Of a stretch of DNA of 5,848 nucleotides, positions 1 to 5,275 are shown one piece after another; position 1 is the first letter of the stretch; each line of letters opens with the position of its first letter. The translations under genes were made by a program, and so were the position numbers. The stretch covers positions 1 to 5,848 of the forward strand of contig DAOWDD010000033.1 in NCBI GenBank assembly GCA_030639215.1, given 5' to 3'. The notes beneath the pieces are model-generated. The model was not told where the DNA came from and ran no database searches. It worked only from the letters and a program-made list of their open reading frames with translations. Source of the DNA: Dehalococcoidia bacterium. GTDB lineage: Bacteria; Chloroflexota; Dehalococcoidia; Dehalococcoidales; UBA5760.

Positions 1-723
1 CGCATTGCCGCCAGTGAGGTCGCCTTCCTGGAGGAAGAAGGCAAACGGTTATGGGGGGGAATTGCCCGGAGTCAGGAGAACACGATTACCCTGGACAAGG
101 AAGGCTTTCTCAAGCTGCCCCCCGCTCTCAAGCGACACCTCTTACGAATGGCTTTCGAAAGGCTGCTGGGCAACCTCAAAGATATCGAGACACGCCATAT
201 TGAAAATATAATAGGGGCCCTGACCAAGCCGGCCGGGAAAAGGCTTAGTCTACCCGGCGGCCTGGTCTTCTCGATAGAGTACCACCGCTACCTGCTCAGT
301 GAAGACCCCTCGGCCCTATCCCCCCTCCCCACCCTGAATGGCGAGTGGCCACTAAATCTACCAGGGGAGATGACGCTGCCCGGCTGGCGCATCAATGCGG
401 AGGTCATCGACCGGCAGCAGCTGGCAACGGAAAAAGGAGACAACCCCTTTAGCGCCTGCCTCGACCGGGACAGGACCGGCGATAGGCTGTTTGTACGCAG
501 CCGCAAAAGAGGAGACAGGTTCCAGCCGCTGGGGATGAGCCAGCCCAAGAAGTTGGGCGAGTTTATGATTGATGCCAGAATCCCCGCCGCCTGGCGAGGG
601 CGAGTCCCCCTGGTCTGCTCCCACGAGCAGATACTGTGGGTGGTCGGCTGGCGCATAGATGATAGGGTAAAGGTCACCAAGAGCACCAGGCGGGTCCTAT
701 GGCTGGAGTTTGAGCAGAGCTAA
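1..723 (+). CDS. tilS: tRNA(Ile)-lysidine synthase, C-terminal part (5' end outside window)
   Basis: The frame is open from the first base and encodes 240 residues to a TAA stop. TilS uses ATP and lysine to convert the wobble C34 of tRNA(Ile)(CAU) to lysidine, so that the tRNA reads AUA; it acts in the cytoplasm and is essential in most bacteria. The N-terminal PP-loop ATPase domain (SGGxDS motif) lies upstream of the window. What is visible is the helical middle region, then the TilS C-terminal domain from about base 485. That domain shows the family signature GDRFQPLGM (511-537), followed by KKLGEFMID, the RVPLV strand and WVVGWRIDDRVKVT near the end. These matches are from memory of the family and are strong. 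An ATG at 148 is internal and not the gene start. The gene is convergent with the kinase gene that ends at 751, and no hairpin-plus-T-run terminator is visible between them. Confidence 0.93.
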   Translation, partial: RIAASEVAFLEEEGKRLWGGIARSQENTITLDKEGFLKLPPALKRHLLRMAFERLLGNLKDIETRHIENIIGALTKPAGKRLSLPGGLVFSIEYHRYLLSEDPSALSPLPTLNGEWPLNLPGEMTLPGWRINAEVIDRQQLATEKGDNPFSACLDRDRTGDRLFVRSRKRGDRFQPLGMSQPKKLGEFMIDARIPAAWRGRVPLVCSHEQILWVVGWRIDDRVKVTKSTRRVLWLEFEQS

Positions 724-750
724 GGCCACAAGTCGAAAGATTCTAATAAT

Positions 751-2415
751 TCAGCGATACCTTGGCTCCCGCCGAGCCGCCTGCTCACCCCTTGCAGATG
801 GTCCAACCCGCCCCGGCTGTTTCTCTTCAACAACTATCGGTAGCTCAACAATGATGGTAGCCCCCTTACCCGGCCGGCTTCTGGCATATATCCGGCCGCC
901 GTGCTCGGTAACAATCCGATGGCAGAGGGTCAAGCCGAGGCCAGTCCCCTGACCAACCTCCCTGGTGGTAAAGAAGGGGTCAAATATCCGCGCTAGGTAC
1001 TCCCTGGCTATCCCTGGCCCGTCATCCTTGAAGGCTATCCGTATCCCGTCATCCGCCCTCTCGGTCTTAACCATGAGCCTCCCCCCACCATGGGCCAGTC
1101 TCATCTCCACCTCAGCATTCAGGATGATGTTAAGGAACACCTGCTGGAGCTGACCAGCATCAGCCATTGTCAGGGGCAGGTCAGGGGCAAGCCGGGCAGC
1201 AACCTTGATACTGGCGGCCTCCATTTCATAAGCGCGCAGGGTGATGGCAGCCTCAACCAGCTTGTTAACATCGGTGTAGGTCCGCTCCGGCTCCTGCTGG
1301 CTGGCAAAGGCAAGTAGCCTACCCACGATGTCAGCGGCCCGCTGCGCCCCGTGATAGATGGTCTTTAAATTCTTCCCGACGTCCTCAGGGAGGTCCTTCT
1401 GCATCAGTACATAGGAGCAGTTGACAACAGCAGTCAGGGGATTGTTTATCTCGTGGGCAAGACCGGTCGCCAACTGGCCGAGTGAAGCCAGACGGCTGGT
1501 GACCTGTGCCCTCTCTTCCAGTTCAGCCTTCTCTACCTCAAGCTGCTTGTGCTCGGTGATGTTGGTTATTATGCCATCAAACCTTATTACATTGCCTTTC
1601 TCGTCCTTAATCGGGATACCGTGATCCCTCACATAGTACACCTGCCCGGTGTCTTTATGGACTATCCGGTACTCGAAGACATACTCCTTCTTCTTCTGAT
1701 AGGCCTCGACATAGGCCTTGGTGGCCCTGGCTAGGTCTTCAGGGTGAACGGATTTCGGCCATGTCCGCCGGTTACGGTAGAAGTCCTGCGGAGAGTATCC
1801 GGTCCAATCCCGCCATCTATCAGAGATGAAGACCATCGTCGCTGTCTCATCGGGTAAGGCAGAGTATATCGCCACCGGGATGTTCTTGATCAGGGTCTCG
1901 TATTTCTCCGTACTCTCCCTTAGCTCCTTCTCCATCTGCCTGTGCTCGATGATTCTGCCCAGTCGCCCGGCAATGACATTTATCAATATCCGCTCTTCCT
2001 CCAGGAAGGGCCCCTCATCACTTTCCGGTCGCTCCTCCAGATAATCGACCTCGATGACGCCAACTCGGGCACCGTTCACTTCAATCTCCGCAGACTGCTG
2101 CCACTCCGTTTTACGGAAGTTATCCGTCTTGAACTCCCGGCCGCCAATCGTGATTCTGGCACAGGTGGTCTCCGGGTACTGCCAGCTGCCGGGAAGTCGC
2201 GCGACGACCTCTTGATATATCTCGTCCAGCATAATACCGGGGCGGTCAACAATCTGGGCAATATCATAGATACCCTGAAGCTCCTTGATACGTTCTCTTA
2301 ACACACGCGCCAGCTTCTGCGGGGTCTGTTCCGCCGTCTCCAGCTCAACGACCCTCCGCCGGAGTGTAGTCAGTTCACCTATCAGTCGCTCTTTTGTTTT
2401 ATCCGTGTCTTTCAT
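751..2415 (-). CDS. Cytoplasmic GAF-like/PAS sensor histidine kinase
   Basis: This 554-residue protein has no signal peptide or membrane helix, so it should sense a cytoplasmic signal and autophosphorylate a histidine for transfer to a receiver. In order it shows: a charged coiled coil (about 5-48); a GAF-like region (about 49-157, recognised mainly from its ending RILINVIAGRLGRIIEHRQ, so tentative); a PAS/PAC domain (about 168-290, with WTGYSPQDF, VHPEDL and the PAC-type ending DGIITNITEHK); a HisKA dimerisation domain with H-box HEINNPL (phosphoacceptor H321); and a HATPase domain with N-box NIILNA (N433), G1 box DDGPGI (464-469), F box FDPFFTT (478-484) and G2 box GTGLGL (490-495). All catalytic boxes are intact. 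The last 27 or so residues form an Arg/Pro/Glu-rich tail that looks disordered. The H-box type resembles NtrB-like kinases, but no NtrC-type partner is nearby. The ATG at 2415 has only a modest purine-rich site upstream. The gene is divergent from the second kinase gene. Confidence 0.92.
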   Translation of the reverse strand: MKDTDKTKERLIGELTTLRRRVVELETAEQTPQKLARVLRERIKELQGIYDIAQIVDRPGIMLDEIYQEVVARLPGSWQYPETTCARITIGGREFKTDNFRKTEWQQSAEIEVNGARVGVIEVDYLEERPESDEGPFLEEERILINVIAGRLGRIIEHRQMEKELRESTEKYETLIKNIPVAIYSALPDETATMVFISDRWRDWTGYSPQDFYRNRRTWPKSVHPEDLARATKAYVEAYQKKKEYVFEYRIVHKDTGQVYYVRDHGIPIKDEKGNVIRFDGIITNITEHKQLEVEKAELEERAQVTSRLASLGQLATGLAHEINNPLTAVVNCSYVLMQKDLPEDVGKNLKTIYHGAQRAADIVGRLLAFASQQEPERTYTDVNKLVEAAITLRAYEMEAASIKVAARLAPDLPLTMADAGQLQQVFLNIILNAEVEMRLAHGGGRLMVKTERADDGIRIAFKDDGPGIAREYLARIFDPFFTTREVGQGTGLGLTLCHRIVTEHGGRIYARSRPGKGATIIVELPIVVEEKQPGRVGPSARGEQAARREPRYR

Positions 2416-2421
2416 ACCCCG

Positions 2422-2431
2422 TTCCCGGGAA
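2422..2431. repeat. 10-bp perfect palindrome next to the leftward kinase start
   Basis: TTCCCGGGAA is a perfect 10-base palindrome lying 7 to 16 bases upstream of the ATG at 2415 on the minus strand, where the Shine-Dalgarno site would be. It could be a small operator or a local mRNA structure. Short palindromes also arise by chance, and no second copy was noticed in the window. Confidence 0.3.
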
Positions 2432-2483
2432 ACCGATGATATTTATGCCGGCCACCAACGCCAGCCCGCTACGCCTAACCCAC

Positions 2484-2512
2484 TTTTTACCACTTCCAGT
2501 GACATAAATCAA
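2484..2512 (-). promoter_or_regulatory. Weak candidate promoter for the leftward kinase gene
   Basis: Read on the minus strand, TTGATT (2512-2507) is followed after 17 bases by TAAAAA (2489-2484). Each hexamer matches the sigma-70 consensus at four of six positions, and the spacing is ideal. Transcription would begin near 2477, leaving a leader of about 60 bases before the ATG at 2415. The match is weak and other sites in the 279-base divergent region are possible, so this is only a candidate. Confidence 0.25.
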
Positions 2513-2557
2513 GCCCGCACCAGTCTCACAGAATGGCGACTACAAGGTCCAGGGGGC

Positions 2558-2586
2558 TTGACAGCGAGTGCCCGGTCATTTATAGT
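2558..2586 (+). promoter_or_regulatory. Strong sigma-70-type promoter for the rightward kinase operon
   Basis: TTGACA (2558-2563, perfect -35) is separated by exactly 17 bases from TATAGT (2581-2586, five of six matches to the -10). The expected transcription start is near 2593, giving a leader of about 100 bases before the kinase ATG at 2695. The element is correctly oriented and placed to drive the kinase gene and perhaps the downstream receiver genes. It is seen directly in the sequence; activity is inferred. Confidence 0.75.
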
Positions 2587-2613
2587 ATCTGTCATCGGAC
2601 TTCGCCACCATTG

Positions 2614-2626
2614 GCAGCGACGCTGC
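2614..2626 (+). promoter_or_regulatory. GC-rich dyad in the 5' leader of the second kinase gene
   Basis: GCAGCG and CGCTGC form perfect 6-base arms around a single A. The dyad lies about 20 to 35 bases downstream of the predicted transcription start, where a repressor-binding site would block transcription. The 1-base loop makes an RNA hairpin unlikely unless inner pairs open, so a DNA operator is the better reading. The function is not known. Confidence 0.3.
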
Positions 2627-2694
2627 GGGGTTGAAAAACTGCCCGGGTAGATCTAACATCAAGGAAGACGCCGCAAGCAATAGGAAAGCGTCCC

Positions 2695-4011
2695 ATGAGA
2701 TACGAACAGGTCTTCTTTGAGGTAACCAAGCGCATTAGCTCCTCGCTGTCAACCGATGAGGTGCTCAAGTCTATTGTCGAAAGCACCGCCCGGGCTGTCA
2801 ACGCCAAGGGTTCCTCCCTGCTGCTCTTAAGCCCGGATAAGAAGCAGTTGGTACACAGCGCCACCTACGGGCTCAGTGACTGGTTTGTCAAGAAAGGGCC
2901 CCTGTCCACTGAAAAAGGCCTCGCCCAGGCCCTGGAGGGCAAGCCAGTGCTAGTCTTAAATGCCACCAAAGATAAGAATGTCCAGTACCGCTGGCATATG
3001 AAAAAAGAGGGGATCGCCTCTATCCTGGCCGTCCCGGTTGTCTTTGAAAATGAGGTAATCGGTATGATGCGGGTCTTTACCGCCGAGCCGCGGCAATTCT
3101 CCGAGGAGGAGACCGGATTCGTGGAAGGCGTAGCCAGCTTAGGCGCTCTAGCCCTGCAGAAGGCCAGACGGCACGAGGCGGTCAGCAATGACCTCCAGCA
3201 ATGCAATATTGACCTCTCCAGCCTGGTCAATGAGAGGAAAGTAGCTACCGAGAACCTCCAGCAGTGCAATATTGACCTCTCCAGGCTGGCCAATGAGAGG
3301 CAGAACCTCTTTCACTTCCTATCTATGGCTGCCCACGACCTGAAGGCCCCCCTTTCCGCAGTCCAGACCTACTTCGGGGCGCTGCTCGGCGGCTTTACCG
3401 GTGAGCTGAGCACGCGGCAAACTGACATACTGGAAAGGTGCAGCACGAGAATCGCCCAGCTGTTGGAACTAATCAACGACCTCCTCGACATCTCCAAGAT
3501 CGAGGCCGGACAGCTCGTGACCGAGATGGAGGAGGTCCGTCTGAAAACGATTGTTGACGGTCCTGTCGAGATGGGGCACACTCTAACGGAAAGAAAGGGG
3601 CTTAAGCTGGAGGTCGATATGCCGAAAAAGCTACCCCATTTGTATGTCGCCAGTACCCGCCTGCAAAACGCACTGACTCAGCTAATCTCCAATGCGATAA
3701 CCTATACTGACCCGGGTGGCTCGGTCAAATTGAGGATAGTGAACAGCCCGAACGCCGTCCGGTTTGAGGTCTCCGATACCGGAATCGGCATTCCGAAGGA
3801 GGAGCTGGCTCAGGTCTTTAATGAATTCTTCCGCGCCAGTAACGTCAAGACGAAGGGGTCGGGGCTTGGGCTGTCCATCGTCAAGGGCATTATTGAAGCC
3901 CATGGCGGAGATATCTGGACGGAGAGCCCCTGCCCGGAGACCGGAAAGGGATCCCGGTTTACCTTCACCATACCGAAAAAGGGAAGAAAAATTACCAAAG
4001 AAAAATCATGA
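2695..4011 (+). CDS. Cytoplasmic GAF-domain sensor histidine kinase with duplicated coiled-coil linker
   Basis: This 438-residue soluble histidine kinase has no membrane segment. The ATG at 2695 is supported by AGGAAAG at 2682-2688, six bases upstream. In order: a GAF domain (about 8-157, with RAVNAKGSSLLLL, the SILAVPVV strand and a VEGVASLGALALQ ending), a coiled-coil signalling helix (about 158-205) made of two near-identical 21-residue units, a HisKA domain with H-box HDLKAPL (phosphoacceptor H214) and DLLDISKIEAG, and a HATPase domain with N-box ISNA (N333), G1 box DTGIGI (361-366), F box FNEFFR (375-380) and G2 box GSGLGL (388-393). All catalytic boxes are intact. The final residues are Lys-rich. 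It is probably activated by a ligand or redox state sensed by the GAF domain and signals to one or both receivers encoded 187 and 635 bases downstream. The HDLKAPL plus LLGGFTGEL style recalls kinases I associate with redox-enzyme clusters of anaerobes; that is recollection, not a search result. Confidence 0.94.
   Translation: MRYEQVFFEVTKRISSSLSTDEVLKSIVESTARAVNAKGSSLLLLSPDKKQLVHSATYGLSDWFVKKGPLSTEKGLAQALEGKPVLVLNATKDKNVQYRWHMKKEGIASILAVPVVFENEVIGMMRVFTAEPRQFSEEETGFVEGVASLGALALQKARRHEAVSNDLQQCNIDLSSLVNERKVATENLQQCNIDLSRLANERQNLFHFLSMAAHDLKAPLSAVQTYFGALLGGFTGELSTRQTDILERCSTRIAQLLELINDLLDISKIEAGQLVTEMEEVRLKTIVDGPVEMGHTLTERKGLKLEVDMPKKLPHLYVASTRLQNALTQLISNAITYTDPGGSVKLRIVNSPNAVRFEVSDTGIGIPKEELAQVFNEFFRASNVKTKGSGLGLSIVKGIIEAHGGDIWTESPCPETGKGSRFTFTIPKKGRKITKEKS
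3191..3300 (+). repeat. In-frame tandem duplication (63-base period) in the kinase linker
   Basis: The 47-base segments 3191-3237 and 3254-3300 match at 44 of 47 positions, with a period of 63 bases. In protein they are residues 167-181 and 188-202, both starting LQQCNIDLS and ending NER. Sixty-three bases is 21 codons, exactly three heptads, so the coiled-coil register and the pairing of the flanking GAF and HisKA domains are kept. High nucleotide identity suggests a recent tandem duplication or selection against divergence. Confidence 0.9.
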
Positions 4012-4198
4012 CAGCTATGGTGACCTGAGACCACCATCATACTTATGGCAGCACTGGAGTCCCCAGAGCAGCTCAAGGCGACAGGTAGCGCAGTGGCTTC
4101 GACACCATACTCAGGGAAGAGAAGGACGCTCACCTTCAAAATTATCTAACGGGCTGGACTATTGCCTGGACTAATATTATAATGATGCAGGAGACAAA
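4012..4198 (+). other. Spacer between kinase and first receiver gene, no supportable gene
   Basis: The spacer holds a small inverted repeat just after the kinase stop (ATGGTG 4017-4022 and CACCAT 4032-4037, 9-base loop) without a following T-run, so it is not a typical terminator. Near its end lies a TATAAT (4178-4183) with a partial -35 (TGGACT, 4155-4160) at 17 bases. Transcription from it would start near 4190, inside the Shine-Dalgarno site of the receiver gene, so it is doubtful as the main promoter. An open stretch from 4089 runs to a TGA that overlaps the receiver ATG but has no early start codon. Confidence 0.5.
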
Positions 4199-4600
4199 AT
4201 GACAGAGAAAATACTGGTAGTCGATGACGACTCTGATGTTCTCGACGCACTAACTATGGTCCTTGAGAGCCGGGGCTACCAGGTGATTACGGCCCAAGAC
4301 GGGATAGAAGGACTGGCCTGCCTTAAGGCGGAAAAACCGGACCTGATGATTCTTGACCTGCTGATGCCCAAGATGGATGGCTTTGGTGTAATGAAAGAAC
4401 TTCGTGACCCGAGGTGGGCAGAGTTTAGCGAGATGCCCATTCTAATTCAAACCGCAGTGAGAGAGAAGGACAGCCGCCGACGCTATGAGCTGGAGACCGG
4501 GGTAGCGCTGGGTGCGGATGATTATGTGGAGAAACCGGCCTCTCCCGATATCCTGCTGGCAAGGGCCAAGAAGCTTATCAAAAGAAAACAAGAAGTCTAG
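4199..4600 (+). CDS. Single-domain response regulator (CheY-like receiver) 1
   Basis: This 133-residue protein consists of one receiver domain with no output domain. Key residues are visible: acidic pocket D9 and D10 in ILVVDDD, phosphoacceptor D53 in MILDLLMP, switch T85 in ILIQTA and the invariant lysine K112 in VEKP. The stretch between T85 and K112 is about five residues longer than in CheY. The C-terminus ends in a Lys/Arg-rich helix. The start is supported by AGGAGA at 4189-4194. It presumably receives a phosphoryl group from the kinase encoded just upstream (2695-4011) and acts by binding another protein or as a relay intermediate. A second receiver gene follows after 46 bases, so the two are very likely cotranscribed. 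The partner and output cannot be read from the sequence. Confidence 0.92.
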   Translation: MTEKILVVDDDSDVLDALTMVLESRGYQVITAQDGIEGLACLKAEKPDLMILDLLMPKMDGFGVMKELRDPRWAEFSEMPILIQTAVREKDSRRRYELETGVALGADDYVEKPASPDILLARAKKLIKRKQEV

Positions 4601-4646
4601 ATCAGGTCGGGCAAGCCTGGCAAACTTAAGAAAGGAGTAAGAAAGT

Positions 4647-5036
4647 ATGGAGAAGAAAGCCAAAATTCTACTTATTGACGACGACCCTGACTTTATCGAG
4701 GCAACCAAGACCATCCTGGAGAGTAAGCCCTATGAGGTCATCGTCGCCTTCGCGGCTGATGAAGGGCTGAAAAAGGCGAGAACCGAGAGCCCCGACCTGG
4801 TCCTCCTCGATATCATAATGCCGGGAACAGACGGGTTTTCCGCTGCCGAACAGTTCAAGAAGGACCCCGAGCTGAGCAAAATACCGGTGGTAATGCTGAC
4901 CAGCTATGCCGAGAGGAGGGCCGGCACCGGCATTCCGGTCAGCAAGGGCTTCCAGCTAGAAGCCGAGGACTACATTGAAAAGCCGGTCAGTCCAGAGGAG
5001 CTATTTGACATTATAGAGAAAAACCTGAAAAAGTAA
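4647..5036 (+). CDS. Single-domain response regulator (CheY-like receiver) 2
   Basis: This 129-residue stand-alone receiver has acidic residues D11 and D12 in ILLIDDD, phosphoacceptor D55 in VLLDIIMP, switch T85 in VVMLTS and lysine K112 in IEKP. Like its upstream neighbour it has an enlarged loop before the last strand (GFQLEAEDYIEKPVSPEEL), and the two look like paralogues from an old duplication. There is no DNA-binding or enzymatic domain. AGGAG at 4633-4637, nine bases before the ATG at 4647, supports the start. It lies 46 bases after receiver 1 and about 115 bases before the strong promoter of the Fe-S subunit gene. Its likely role is as a phosphorylation-dependent binding protein or relay member serving one or both kinases here; the target is unknown. 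Confidence 0.92.
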   Translation: MEKKAKILLIDDDPDFIEATKTILESKPYEVIVAFAADEGLKKARTESPDLVLLDIIMPGTDGFSAAEQFKKDPELSKIPVVMLTSYAERRAGTGIPVSKGFQLEAEDYIEKPVSPEELFDIIEKNLKK

Positions 5037-5062
5037 GCGCTTAGACAATCTAATGCCCTGAA

Positions 5063-5116
5063 GAGGTCAGACAGGTTCAGACCATAGAGGAGGAAAAGCC
5101 AACCCAGCCTGACCTC
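5063..5116 (+). repeat. 8-bp inverted repeat with competing short hairpin after receiver 2
   Basis: GAGGTCAG (5063-5070) and CTGACCTC (5109-5116) are perfect 8-base arms 38 bases apart. GGTC in the left arm can instead pair with GACC at 5080-5083, and TCAGAC occurs twice (5067-5072, 5077-5082). A Shine-Dalgarno-like GAGGAGGAAAA lies in the loop near 5087-5097 but has no start codon at a usable distance. No T-run follows the right arm, so it is not a standard terminator. It could be an mRNA 3' structure or an operator; no function is shown. Confidence 0.35.
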
Positions 5117-5150
5117 ATAATATGCCCAAAAAAATAGAATGCTAACCCTC

Positions 5151-5180
5151 TTGACAGCGTGGGAAATTTTGTTATATAAT
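5151..5180 (+). promoter_or_regulatory. Full-consensus sigma-70-type promoter for the Fe-S subunit operon
   Basis: TTGACA (5151-5156) and TATAAT (5175-5180) are both perfect consensus hexamers, 18 bases apart, with an AT-rich stretch before the -10. Transcription should start near 5187, giving a leader of about 86 bases before the proposed start codon at 5273. The ten bases from 5150 to 5159 (CTTGACAGCG) also occur at 2557-2566, in the kinase-operon promoter. Confidence 0.85.
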
Positions 5181-5260
5181 CACGACCACTAGCTACAAGC
5201 AAAATCGGTTTACCTGAGCGCCGTGCCAAGGAAATCAAAACTCACCTGATCCCCTTAGAG

Positions 5261-5275
5261 GGAGGGCTGGAGCTG
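5261..5275 (+). promoter_or_regulatory. Strong Shine-Dalgarno site that points to a CTG start
   Basis: GGAGG at 5261-5265 is followed by seven bases and then CTG at 5273-5275. No ATG, GTG or TTG occurs in this frame between the stop at 5177-5179 and GTG at 5309. CCCT (5252-5255) and AGGG (5259-5262) could form a small hairpin that partly covers the site. The site is clear; its use with CTG is inferred. Confidence 0.6.

Noticed and set aside
288..686. 132-codon open frame on the minus strand inside tilS
   Set aside because: It is antisense to a well-conserved TilS C-terminal domain, and its translation is low-complexity Ser/Arg-rich with no recognisable motif.
1942..2301. 119-codon open frame on the plus strand inside the first kinase gene
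   Set aside because: It is the shadow of a clear kinase coding region on the other strand and has no domain motif.
2865..3293. 142-codon minus-strand frame with a repeated LERSILHCWR
   Set aside because: The repeat is only the reverse complement of the duplicated coiled-coil linker of the plus-strand kinase; the kinase frame has all catalytic boxes.
3191..3300. Repeat pair considered as a CRISPR or mobile-element repeat
   Set aside because: There are only two units, in frame and inside a coiled-coil coding segment; explained as a gene-internal duplication.
4017..4037. ATGGTG/CACCAT hairpin as a terminator after the second kinase
   Set aside because: The stem is only six pairs with a nine-base loop and no T-run follows; likely weak.
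4045..4149. 34-codon ATG frame in the kinase-receiver spacer
   Set aside because: There is no Shine-Dalgarno site upstream and no recognisable motif; chance length for this spacer.
3764..4174. 136-codon plus-strand frame overlapping the kinase 3' end
   Set aside because: It is out of frame with the HATPase domain, Arg/Ser/Pro-rich, and shows no domain. Its tail into the spacer is not recognisable as protein.
4155..4183. TGGACT-N17-TATAAT as a separate promoter for receiver 1
   Set aside because: The implied start near 4190 falls within the AGGAGA ribosome-binding site of the receiver gene, so the transcript would lack a usable leader. It is mentioned in the spacer entry only.
5223..5249. 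GTG-started mini-frame VPRKSKLT in the Fe-S operon leader
   Set aside because: It is eight codons without a good Shine-Dalgarno site; it could be a leader peptide, but nothing beyond position supports it.
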